Origin: Agrypnia vestita
Taxonomy: Eukaryota > Arthropoda > Insecta > Trichoptera > Phryganeidae
Direction of reading: 5' to 3'
Length of the DNA: 64,000 nucleotides
NCBI GenBank assembly: GCA_016648135.1
Contig: JADDOH010002289.1
Location: 54,035 to 118,034 of the forward strand
The notes beneath the pieces were generated by a model. That model saw nothing but the letters and a program-made list of their open reading frames with translations. It had not been told where the DNA came from and did not search any database. Shown in pieces: positions 1-12,100 of the stretch. The translations under genes and the position numbers were made by a program. Position 1 is the first letter of the stretch. Each line of letters opens with the position of its first letter.

Positions 1-20
1 TAAAGTAAACTTGTAAGTAC

Positions 21-191
21 TTGTTTTATTTCCCATAGTAGTTTTTTATTGAGGTCCACCTTCTTCTTGGTCACCTTTTTGATGGCAACTCTGTTACCTT
101 TGTATATCCCCACAGTTGTGAAGACTTGTGCCGGTAGTATGGAGTTACAGGATACAATGGATGCTCTTGCGCTGTGCAAGCCATAAGTTAA
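21..191 (-). CDS. receptor guanylate cyclase exon i (kinase-homology domain, N-lobe)
   Basis: The exon is 171 bp (57 codons, phase 0 at both ends), with acceptor actttcag and donor GTACTT on the minus strand. It encodes LTYGLHSARASIVSCNSILP, QVFTTVGIYKGNRVAIKKVT and KKKVDLNKKLLWEIKQ. VAIKK corresponds to the protein-kinase VAIK strand. In this family the domain is a regulatory pseudokinase. The rest of that domain, the coiled linker and the cyclase domain continue beyond position 1. Confidence 0.94.
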
Positions 192-3100
192 CTGAAAGTC
201 AAATAAAATTATAAGGGTTATAATATATTTATTGAATAAAGTTTAAAAACACCGCTATCAAAATGATTTGCTTACATCATTAATTTTTTGCAGTCCCAAT
301 TTTGAGCCATATGGTTTGCCGACTTCAAGTAAGACCTCTTCTGCTCTCACCCTCCACGACATGTTGTTCAAGTCGGCTGACAGCCGCATGTGTCTTAAAT
401 GTGGCAAAATAAAAGATGTAAGATCACCAGGATACATTATGATGCATAGTATGTCTTTTTCAGTTTCGCTAATAGTTTTGGAACAAACAAAACAATCATT
501 TTTGTAAATTATTACTCTTACTAGATGAAAAGCCATTAATAATAATAAAGAAAATGATAATATGTATAACCAACCTAAGTAGGTGCCTAAAAAGGCTGGA
601 TAAAAATATTTTATCCAGTAAATAAGAAATCTACATAAAGAAACCAGACATTACACACCAAGCTTAGTAAAATTGAAAAAAATGAATTTACATGTACAAT
701 TTTTATTTATATCTACTCAAGTGAGAAAAGTATTATTTTTGAATGACTAACTATATATTGTATATGTACCTAAATAAATAAATTTATTTTAAATATGAGT
801 GGGACACTGGAACTTATATTAAAGACAAAGAAAATTATATTGTTAAGATGTATATTTTGTTTATTTATTTGTTTAAATATGTTGGGAATATTAGTAGGTC
901 GATGGAATGAAAGAGCGATATGCAGTTACTGTTTATTTCTTCCCGGAGATAGGCCCCGGAAGCAAGTTAAAGTGTACAAGTAATATTTTATGTAATGACG
1001 AACAAAGAAATAGATGACGCGCGGAGATCTGCCTGGTGTTACAGCAGTGGCCCGACTGGTGTGGTGTCGCCAAGTCCCTAGCTCGACCCTATTGTTTATA
1101 TCGCGGAGATTTTTATTATGTTAATATAAACAAAACTCTGGGTCGGGCGATAGGTACATGGCACAGGGTTGAACAGGTACCGCTACAGCACTCCCCTTCC
1201 AGCAGCTTCCTCGATGGGTGGAGTGGGTGCGAGGAATGCTGCGATGCTAGTTGTTCGGTGCTCCGCGATGCTCACGTTTATTGTTGGCTGTTGCTTGTTG
1301 CGAGCGCCCGACAACCGCCGTCCGATGAGTCGTGGACGCATGGTATGCCGGTGCTCGCAGGTGAGAGCGCGCGGTGAGTTGGCGCTGGTTGAGTTGGCAA
1401 CGCTCAGTGAGTCGGCGTTGCTGGTGATGGTGATGGTTGAATGCAGGCGGAGAAGCGTGGGCGGCTTGTATCCCCCTGGGCACCCCTGCGTTGATGGTTG
1501 GTGCTCTGTGAATCGGCGCGGGTTGTTGGTGCATGGTGGGTCGGCATGGGTTGCTGGTGCACGGTGAGTCGGCACGGGTTGCAGGTACATGATGAATCGG
1601 CACAGGTTGCTGCGAACGCGCAGTGAGTCGGCGTTGCAGAATGGAACGCACAGTGAGTCGGCGTTGTTGGCGCACGGTGAGTCGGCGCTGGTCGCTGGTT
1701 ACGAGCGCCCGACAACCGCCGTCCGGTGAGTCGAGGACGCATGGTATGTCGGTGCTCGCAAGTGTGAGCGCGCGGTGAGTCGGCGCTTGTTGACTTGCCA
1801 ACGCTCAGTGAGTCGGCGTTGCTAGTGTTGTTGGTGACGAATGTCCGACATCCGCAGTCTTGTAGTTGAAGATGCTGGAGATGCCGGTGCTCGCCATTGT
1901 GAGCGCACAGTGAGTCGGCGCTGGATGAGTCGGTTGATGAACGGCCAGGCATAACATTTGGTTATGCAATTGGCCACTGTTTTGCTGCTTCCGCCCGTGT
2001 CCTTTGTCACATCACTGTTCCCTTGAGATCGCGTCTTTCATCCGTCGGCTTCCCAAATCGAAAATAAACTGTATCACGTCGGGGTCACCACTGTTGTGAA
2101 TGTTCGTGGTCGATGGAATGAAAGAGCGATATGCCGTTACTGTTTATTTCTTCCCGGAGATAGGCCCCGGAAGCAAGTTAAAGTGTACTAGTAATATTTT
2201 ATGTAATTACGAACAAAGAAATAGATGACGCGCGGAGATCTGCCTGGTGTTACGGCAGTGGTCCGACTGGTGTGGTGTCGCCAAGTCCCTAGCTCGACCC
2301 TATTGTTTATATCGCGGAGATTTTTATTATGTTAATATAAACAAAACTCTGGGTCGGGCGATAGGTACATGGCACAGGGTTGAACAGGTACCGCTACAAA
2401 TATTATCACAATAACACTAGGTGAAGCCTGTCCTGGAGCAGTTATATTTCTCAATTTAATACTTTTCTAATTCTACGTTAAATCACAATTACACAATATA
2501 ATAAATTGAGTTCCAACACAAAAGAATAATAATATAAGAGATTGATTTAAAAAGAAAAAAGAGGAAGAGTGCAACCAGTATAAATTGGCGTGCGAGGGAG
2601 GGCGTCCCTATCATGAAACAGAAGTTGCCAGCTTGTAAATTTATTACGCAATAAATAATATATAGTGTCCAGTGACCGGTGTCAGAGCCTTTAATAGAAA
2701 TTTGGTCCGGCAACACTAAAGAAACAAACCAGTAATGGCGGCCGCTTTATCTAGAGTCCTGTCAAACGGTAATATTGGTCCATTATTTGCTTATTCAGCT
2801 TCGCAAAACTTTAATACTTCATTGGCAATTGTTCTTGCACCGCCCCGGACTGTTTTGGATGTTTTGGATATAATAATTCAGTGAATATTGGAAATCAAGA
2901 TATCACAGCTCATGCGCAAATACGAGATTGAACAATGACAAGGCGAGAGGTTACCTCCGGGTGTGGGCGGGGCGGGTTTTAGTTCCAAAGTCGCCGCACG
3001 CCAATTTACGTTTGTCAAGCTCTAAATAAAATAACCAGGTAGTTAAAAAGATAGGTAGATAGGTGGACTATTTATATAACAGATTATAATATCTCAGAGA

Positions 3101-6100
3101 AATTCAATGCAAAGCTATTTTCATTAGTCTTTCAGTAACATGTAATTTATGTACGACATTAATGGTAAGGATCCATGTCTCATCTCCATGGGTAAGTATT
3201 GGGAAGCTTATCTCTAGGTGAACGGTTTCATCATGTAGCGACAAAGAGACAAATAGTTTAACAAAATAAAGCATGTTACAATACAAGGTAAACCTAGTGA
3301 TATGTAAATTTAAAAAGTATATAATTTTCCTATAAATTTACTTGTTTTTCAATTAAAAATTGTACACTCTCAGACTGATGTGGTGTGTTAACTATGTACA
3401 AAAATCTTTATGGAAGCGTGGTTGATGAGTCAAATTAATGCCAATCATTTTCAAAAAAATATATACCAATTCCATATATTGAAATACTTCTAATGAAACT
3501 GAACTTACTTGTATGCTAAGCAGGCTAACGTTGCAGCAAAAGCCAGGAAGATACCGAATCCAAAAGAGCCATACAAAATCACTTCAAAAGCATCTTTATG
3601 AGCAGCATGTAATAAGTAAAGATAGATATATTTATTTTTATAATTTTTACAATTTTTAATTGTTACCTGCTTTAGACAGCAAGAAGGAAACAAATATAGT
3701 TCAGGTATGTACATATAATGTTCTGTACAAAGATTTATTGATAAAATTACATTATGATAGTCATCTCATGGGTTCTCTGCACTCACCATTAACATGACAT
3801 GCTCGGTCAGTTCCCAGAAAGCCGCACTTGGGTACATCCTTGGGCGGTGAGGATCGCCCGCCCGGCCAATGAATGCGCTGTCCCAGAACAGGTGTGTAGG
3901 TACGCGCCTTGCCGTAGTAATGTGCTACCACCTGGAAACGACCTGTGGAAGGGTCCAAATCCAATAGGGAGTAGTCTGCGTCTCGGTCACCATTGTCATC
4001 GATACGCACGTGGCCCGTTATTCCTGAAAAATGACATATACCTACTTGTATTTTGAATTTATTTGAAAATAATTAAACAAATGTATACTTTATTAGATGC
4101 CCTTACTTCATTCTACATATTTATGCTAAAATAATTGTTTAATAGTATACCTTTATAATTGCCAATAAAAAATTAATCACCTTGCAAAAAATCACCCTAT
4201 TTCTACCAATTTTTTTTTCTCCAAGGGAAGTGGCCACATTTTTCGTGGTGTACTTACTGACTGATATAATAATAATGAAAAAAATAAAGCCTATAGTATT
4301 ATAATTATATATCTTCACTGACGCTTAAATGTTTGTACCAAAGAAATATAGTACATACATATATTATTATATACCTACTGACCAACTTATGACCGAATAA
4401 GTGCAGAAGTGAATAATTTTGATACATGTTTATTTTAAGTTTTATATTTCACTATGTATAAATTTACCATGAAACTCCCTGTTCCACATCCTGCGAGTGA
4501 TGGCGACGCCATCCCTGATGTTCTCCCCAGCAGTTAGGGTCTCATTTAGGGCCATCCCCAACAAGTAAACTCCGTCGTAAAAAGCTCCGATGAAAAAATT
4601 TACCTGAAAAAGAACACTTATGAAGGTAATAAAATCCTTTTGATAAATACACATATCGTCGGCTTAACATGCAAATCTGCTAACTCCACTTTTGGGGCAA
4701 AATTACTTAATAATGGCATTCTGTTGTCGTCAAACAAATACACATGCTATAAAAATCTGAGCTCTCCAAAATTATCGAGTACCTACAAAAAAACTATTCA
4801 AGAAAATTTGATAACTCCTATGTCGTTGATGCCAACACTGCAAATTGTCTAACTCCACCATTTTGTATGCGAGTCTCTGACAGTTAGGTGATCTTTGTGC
4901 ACGCTTTGCATATATTGTTTAAAAGTTTCAGTTTCAACTGCTGTAACCTGGGAAAAAAGTGTTTATTTCTGTGGCCGTAAGTAGAAACCTTGTTTTTATT
5001 GCAATTAGTGACAATTTTCATTACTAATTCTACCATAAAATACATTAATAATCATGTAATGGAGTTAGCATTCTTCTAATATTAAGAATATTTGTATTCC
5101 ACTGACATTTGAAAGGAGCAATTTTACAATTACAATTTTTCACAAAATAGTATGCATAAAATGAGATTATATATATATATATAATTCGATTACTTTATTT
5201 GCCACCCTTGAAATTACATATTTAATTATTATATTTTCTTAAATAACATTTTTACAGATGACTAGTAGAGGGAAAATGATGATTGAGTTAGCAGCGAAGA
5301 AGGAAAAAAGTGATAACTTGTTACCTCGATTGCAAGAATATCCACAATTAATTATGGAAAAGCCAATTGTATTACTGGACAAAGATTTTGTGGAGATTGT
5401 TGATATACATATGGATCTAAAGAGGCCAGCAAAATCTATAATTTTAGAAGCGCAATCCGATTCATGTTTCGATAATGTCTCTACAGAAGTTACCTATGCC
5501 GATGAACAAAATTTTAATGAATTAATAACACAACCTAACAGTGTACGTCATCCAATTGATTGCATAAGTGATGATGATGGAATAAAAACTTCGTTAGTGC
5601 CGTATTCTGAACATTCGGATTCCAACGATTCTGATGAAGCAAACCAACCCACAGTAAAAAAAAGAAGGAAAAAGTGTGATGTGGATGTTTCTTCGTGGTT
5701 CCTTACTAAAAACAAGGAAAACAGAGAGAAAGGAAAGAAATATTTTGGTAGAAAAAAAGAAAGTAATGGCGTATGGAGTAATAGAATACCGAAGAATGAT
5801 AAAAAACTTAAAGGAAGATGTAAATGTAAAATTTCCGCAAAAAGCGCCTTTAAATGTTTATCTATATCAGATGAAGAAAGAAAAAATATATTTAGTAAAT
5901 TTTGGGCTATGAGTTGGAAGGAAAAGAAGGTGTTTATTGATGGAATAGTTAAGCTTATTCCAGTAAAAAGAGTGAGGGATCGAAAAGATCCAGAGAAATC
6001 TAGGAGATCTACTTCTATCTTATATTTTCTAAGAAAGAATGATGAAGAAATTCGCGTATGTAAAACAATGTTTTTGAACACATTAGATTTAAATAGAATG

Positions 6101-9100
6101 ACTGTGCTAAGCTGGAAAAAGCGAATCGATACATTTGAAATAGAACAGCAGAACTCAGTAAGTAAAAACAATGGTGAAAGAGGTCGATGTATTGAAGCTA
6201 CCGAGAATCTTAAAATGTTTTTAGATTCGTTACCTAAATTAGACTCGCACTATTGCAGAAAATCGTCTTCTAAAAAATATTTGTTACCAGAGTGGAGGTC
6301 CAAGACAGACCTTCATAATTTTTATAAAACTGAATGGTGCGCGACAAAAGATGTGCCACCTCTCTCATTTGGTACATTCCATAAATATTTGGATAGAGCA
6401 AATATATCCATCTTTCAACCTAAAAAGGATGCGTGCGAGAAGTGTGCTGCATTTAAACAAGGACACATATCAATTTCGGATTATGATCTACATCAAATGA
6501 AAAAAAAAAGAGTCTAGGAATGAGAAAAATAAGGATAAAGAAGAAGAAAATCATGTTTTTACAATGGACCTGCAAGCTGTCCTTCTGGCTCCAAAATCGA
6601 ATGTTTCATCTTTATATTATAAATCTAAAATGTGTGTTCATAATCTTTGCTTTTATAACATACGAACCAAAGAAGGATTCTGCTATTTGTGGAACGAGAC
6701 TGAAGGTGGTTTGAATGGTGAAGAGTTTGCCACAATTATTTCTAGGTTTTTAATTGAAAAGGTTTTGACCAAAATTGAACATACTGAGGGAGTAAAAATA
6801 ATTCTTTATAGCGATGGGTGTACGTACCAAAATAGAAACGCGGTACTATCCAATGCATTATTGAACACATCAATAATGCATAATATTACAATAGAACAAA
6901 AATATTTAGAGGTGGGACATACCCAAATGGAAGCAGATACCATGCATGCTTGTATTGAAAGGCAATTAAAAAATAGGACACTATTTGCTCCCGCTGAATA
7001 CTATGGGATTTGCAAAGCAGCCAGTAAATCATCTGAGTATGACGTTACCTATTTAAGTCATAAATTTTTCAAAAAATTTCAGGAAATCGAATTTTTCAAA
7101 TCAATCAGACCAGGAAGAACAAAAGGTGATCCAAAGGTTACAGATATTCGAGCTCTTTTGTATACTCCTGATGGTAACATTTTTTATAAACTCAGGTTTT
7201 CCGATACCTGGGCACTTTTACCACAAAAAAAAAATAAAAATCATACAGCCAAACCTATAATTAATCTTAATAGCTTGTATCAAACACGACTTAAGATATC
7301 TGCACGAAAATTTAATGACCTGCAAGATTTGAAAAGAATCATGCCTGATGACTACCACGAATTTTATGACAATATACCACACGAGTAACTAAAGATTAAT
7401 TTTATTTGTTTTACTTTCTTCATTTTACCATTACATTGCTTTTTATTGTTGTTTTTAATTTTTTAATTTAAATTATCACATTATAATATTTTATTAGTTG
7501 CGTATAAGTTTGTTATTGTGAAGAGATAGTTGTAATAATAATTTTATTTTTAGTTGTATTTTTTAAATGTAAAGTTGTATCTTTATTTGTCATGCATATA
7601 TAAATAAAATACCTTAAAAGTATATTTTGTGTCATTATTATTATATTCCACAACGTAATTTAGAAAACAAAATTATGCACAATTTTGCTAACTCCAATAA
7701 TAATTCCAATACCATGATTTTACCAGCAAAACATAATTGCTAACTCCAAAAAACGTCAATAAAAGTAGTATGACTGTTAATATTTAGTAATTGTTGTGCT
7801 CAAAATGATTCCATTCACCATAAATATAACATTGTATCTAAATATTTTTCGTATTATACAATCCAGATAAATGCAACAGTTTTTTTATCCTCCTGTAAAG
7901 TTGATAAAATGGAGATATCAGATTTGCATGTTAAGCCATCGATATGCTTTTTTCTTCGAATTCATAGCGTCTTCTTTTTTTCTTCTCTTGGAAAGTAATA
8001 CCGATTTGATTTTTTCAACTTTCACAAGAAAAGAGATTGGTTATAGACAAATAGCTGTAACCCCAAAAACATACAAATATTGAGCATATCTAGAAAAACA
8101 TACCTACGAAATATTTATATTTTAAGAATTAAAAATAGCTTAAACACAAAAGTTCATACACCTGTCATATATTCTTTATAAAATCTACACAAAATATTTT
8201 TTGATACCATATATATAAACGATTTCTTCATTTCTTATAGAAGCATCGAATTGATACTAAATAATCAATATTATTCTCTACTCTATTCTACAAATTATAC
8301 ATGTTTGATTATAATTATTATAAAAATAGTTCACTCATAAATTTATACGTATGTTCAAATATAACCTGAAAAAAATCATAATTTTTTGTGAAAAACAATT
8401 TTAAACACGTTCAAGTATGAGGTATGAACGATAAGGGAAAACATCGAAAAATAAAACTACCCGCGCATGTCAAAGCAGCCAACCGAAGAAAGCATGCGTA
8501 GGATTCCCCAATTTTATAGATAAAATGGTTTCCACAAGGTATTTCGAAATACATAAAGGACACCCTACACGGGTGTGCGCGATCAGAAAACCGCGCGCAT
8601 TGTTTTTTTGCATTTAATGCGCTGGCACAGTGATTGGATGGATGAATAAGGTACCTAATGACGGGACGGGTTTAAAGGGGGGTGTGGGTGCGATACAAAA
8701 TAGTGAACTATATTTCGATAAGGGAGGACAGCCGAAACTTACCGCAACGCAAAAGTTTCCTTCTCCTTCTGGAATTAATGCTGTTGTACTTGAAGCACTT
8801 TACCTACACACTACTGCGTACTTGGCGAAAGGTTGGGTAAACATGCGACACAAAATACTCGATGCTCAATGATAACTTTGATAATTCTCTTAACATGACA
8901 ATATTGAACGATGCTGCTCACATGACGACAGGTGGATTTCCACTATCAAGTATAGGGCGAGGGAAAGGAGTAAATGGGGGGAGGGGTGCGTCATTGAAAA
9001 CGTGATTTATTATGTATTGATTTATGGCGCGAGGGTCTACAAATTATTTCGAATTACGAATTATCGAGATTAGACAACTATGAAAACTACATTTTGGGAC

Positions 9101-12100
9101 TTGTGTATTCTAAAAATTTCGGATTACGAAGAATTTCGAATTAACAAGGTTTTTCGTTTAAAGCATAGATTTATAAGAAAAAATATTGTTTGATTGATGG
9201 AAAGCGTAAAAATATGTGCTCTTAACCATTAATTTCTATAAAACAAGATGATACTACTGGCCCTAAGTGAATTGTTGCGTCTCTTCAGGTCCGAAAACAA
9301 ACTTTGAAACAATCTTGCCGCCATAATGAAAGAAATATTGACAAATGATGGTTTGATTCGAAATAATGTTAAAATATACCTAATTTATATACCTAAGTAT
9401 TATACGCACACACTCTTTTAACCGTTTGGATATCGTTTTTTTCGAAATACCTAGGCTTTTGAAACTATTTTGATTAGGTACCTACTCCTCTGGCCGAAAA
9501 ATTTTCCCTCCTGAAAACTTTTTCCTGGAGTCCGGATACACTTGACAAAACAAATTAATGATAATGGAAAAGCTTTTTCGTCTCTGCACATGTGGTCAGG
9601 AAACTGTCCTTATTAACCCTATACCTACCATAAACCGTAGGTATATATTTAGAAGGAGGTAGGTACCGGCATCGATATTTAGACGTAATTGTTGCTTTAT
9701 GCGTATTATATAGCCATGACATAACAACTTACAATTGAATAAATCAAGTATTTTTTAAATTTAAAGTAATATATGATTTTTTTTAAATAAGATTAAATTT
9801 GCAATAAAATAACCGTTCCCTACCTACATACTACATTTGCTTAATTAGATACGCAGCTTTTCTATATAATGTTTTATAAAAATGTACCTACAGAAAATCT
9901 ATCTATTGAAAAAATATTAAGTTATCAATGGGATTCGAACCCGAAGCTTCCTCTTGCCGGAAAAATGCGCTAGTATTAATCCATAACTAAATTATTTCAT
10001 CAATAATTCATCGACTAATTTAGACTTTATACCTATGTAAGTTCTTAAAAGAGACGTATATTACTTACAATAAAAATCAATCAATCACAGAGAATAAAAA
10101 TTACAAAGATGAATTAAATCTGTTCTTTAAGAAAGGGGGTTGGGTCACAACGGTCCCCTCGCGTAAATTTAAGACACACCAATATTGCGGTTAAAGTATT
10201 TACTCTTGCATAGATAGTTCTCTAGTCAACAAAAGGAATTTTTTTTTACAATGAAAGTAGTTTTTTTTATTTCGTTCCAAACATCTTTTTGTAATAAAGT
10301 GCGACTTATTTACTAAGACAACATACTTTTGAAGAGTTTTGATTTTAGAGTTTTGTTAGTTCAATTTTAACTATTCATAATTGTTTCAAAATTTACAAGC
10401 TCGCAGTAACTTTTTTAAACAAGTCAAACATATCGGAACCAGCCATGGCACCAGGTTGTGTACTAGTTTTTTACGTGGTAAGTGCTATCAACTGTAATTC
10501 GCAATGATTCTCAAAAACATTTGAGTAGTGTGTGCTAGATGACGCTATAATTTTCCAATACTTTTTACTCTGGAATATTTTTATATAATATAGTTCATAG
10601 TTAGAACACATGTAGTCGCTTGATATTTAAAGCAAATTCACTTAAGACATACAGAAAAAATCTATCTATTAAAAAATATTATATACCAACGGGAAATAAT
10701 TGTTTTTCGCCTAAAATTTTGTAGGGCTGATTTATACATTGATTTATATTTTTATCGGATAAAAACTATTAAATAATACATATCTCGGTATAATGTTTTC
10801 AAAACAACGGTTATCAAATAATAAATCAAAAAGTTCGAAAAATAAAACAAACGTTTCATCCGGCGACGTTTTATTGAAAATGAGTTTGTTTGAAGACTTC
10901 AATAGAATCAGAAACTGGATTCAAACGAAAACAGAATAATGGCGGTCTCTGCGAAAACAACAAACATCTTAACACGAATAATAATATTGTTAAAATTTTA
11001 TTATCTACCGCAGGATTATATAATAAATAATGCGTACCCATCCATTCAATCAAAGAAAGCAGATTAACGAATAAGTTTTCAGAAAAATATATTACGCCTT
11101 GGGATTCATTTTCCATGTGGTCATAACTCACATGTTGGCCTAAAATTGAAAAAAGAAATATGTATGAAACGTATTGTATCCAATAGGTAAAGCTACAGAT
11201 ACACATGCTTATTTAGTGGCACGTGAGCATGCGCAGTATCGACCTTCTTTAGGCCTTGCTTATTAGTGGCATGCATGTACGCACATTGCTAGTAATGACC
11301 GCCGGTTGATTTATAAGCATGCCACTGTCATTCACCATAGAGAAGGGGTATCTTTCGAGCATGTGTGAACAGGCTTGCTTATTATGAGCATGCTTATGTC
11401 ATTCGCGGGCTTCGCGGCTAGAATTATCAATGCGATCTTCTCAGTCCGCGACAGATGAAACAAATATGGCGCGTTGGTGAGATGATAAAACATTACTTTT
11501 CGTGACTTATTATAGGAATCACGAATGTCTGTGGAATACTCGGGCACCGTTGTGTAAAAATAATATAGTTAGAAATAATATTTATGAAACTTTATTAATA
11601 GGCATGAATGATTCAAATCTTAAATAAAAATTATAAAAACTAAAATAAAAAATGTGCGGTTGGAAACTCGGGAACTTTTTTGATTTATTGGTTCATTTGA
11701 ATTTTCTATTTCAGTTTGCAAATTTTCCATTTTGAACAAGAGCGTCTCTATTCTATGACAAGAGCATGCCACTAATAAGCATGTGTGTTTGATTGTTAGC
11801 TTTGGGCATGCTTATTTATGAGCATGCCACTAATAAGCATGCCACTAATAAGCATGCCAGTAATGAGCAAGTGTGTACAGTTGTTAGGGCATGCTTATTA
11901 GTGGCATGCTCATTAGCATGCCACTAAATAAGCATGTGTATCTGTACCTTTAGAAAAGGCCATTTATGATGGTAGACGAACGACAACACAATGAATACAA
12001 GATCTGGTTGAAAGCCAAGTGCCAGAGTGGAAACTCGCTGCGCCCGATTTCACCATCGGCATCGCGGCGATTACCAGTTCATGGATGAACCACTTGCGAC

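Larger units (their letters stand above)
880..2398 (-). mobile_element. non-autonomous LTR retrotransposon (TRIM-like), tRNA-Trp primed
   Basis: Two nearly identical direct repeats of about 307-308 bp (880-1187 and 2092-2398), each with TG...CA ends, bound a 904-bp interior. AATA occurs immediately outside both ends (876-879 and 2399-2402) as a 4-bp target duplication. One base inside the right repeat, the plus strand reads ATCACGTCGGGGTCACCA (2073-2090). This is the known 3' end of tRNA-Trp, so the primer binding site is on the minus strand and the element runs right to left. A purine-rich tract (GGAAGGGGAG on the minus strand) abuts the left repeat as expected for a polypurine tract. No gag or pol domain is visible. 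The interior is GTGAGTCGGCG-type minisatellite. LTR similarity suggests recent insertion. Confidence 0.88.
4679..7748. repeat. subterminal GCTAACTCCA repeats of the DNA transposon
   Basis: Copies are at 4679-4688, about 4848-4857 (TCTAACTCCA), 5060-5069 (inverted), 7687-7696 and 7739-7748. A weaker copy, ATAACTCCTA, is near 4811. They cluster in the two ends and are absent from the coding region, as transposase-binding sites often are. Confidence 0.7.
4652..7946 (+). mobile_element. DNA transposon with DDE-like transposase, superfamily unassigned
   Basis: Perfect 19-bp terminal inverted repeats GGCTTAACATGCAAATCTG lie at 4661-4679 and, inverted, at 7919-7937. Inverted symmetry continues outward (CATATCG at 4652-4658, CGATATG at 7940-7946), so the ends may be about 28 bp with two unmatched bases. 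The next bases also match partially. Copies of GCTAACTCCA lie just inside both ends. The interior is one gene (5258-7388) with an AATAAA at 7603 between it and the right end. No clear target duplication was seen. The element sits in the 10.3-kb receptor intron, opposite to the host gene. The transposase belongs to a family of uncharacterised insect proteins. Sola-type or another DDE superfamily is possible but not established. Confidence 0.82.

Noticed and set aside
1247..1952. Long minus-strand ORFs (182-184 codons) rich in RRLT and THRAPT
   Set aside because: They are translations of a stop-free minisatellite in overlapping frames, not a protein-like sequence.
3505..3714. The whole 69-codon minus-strand ORF as the transmembrane exon
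   Set aside because: Only 3509-3593 is in phase with exons f and h. The rest is AT-rich intron that happens to stay open.
5548..6171. 207-codon minus-strand ORF opposite the transposase
   Set aside because: Shadow of the plus-strand coding frame; the plus strand has clear family motifs.
4672..7937. CRISPR-like array from the repeated GCTAACTCCA motifs
   Set aside because: Irregular spacing, both orientations and eukaryotic context; they are subterminal transposon motifs.
8630..8872. 80-codon plus-strand ORF in a GC-richer patch
   Set aside because: No recognisable domain, no splice or promoter context, opposite to the host gene.
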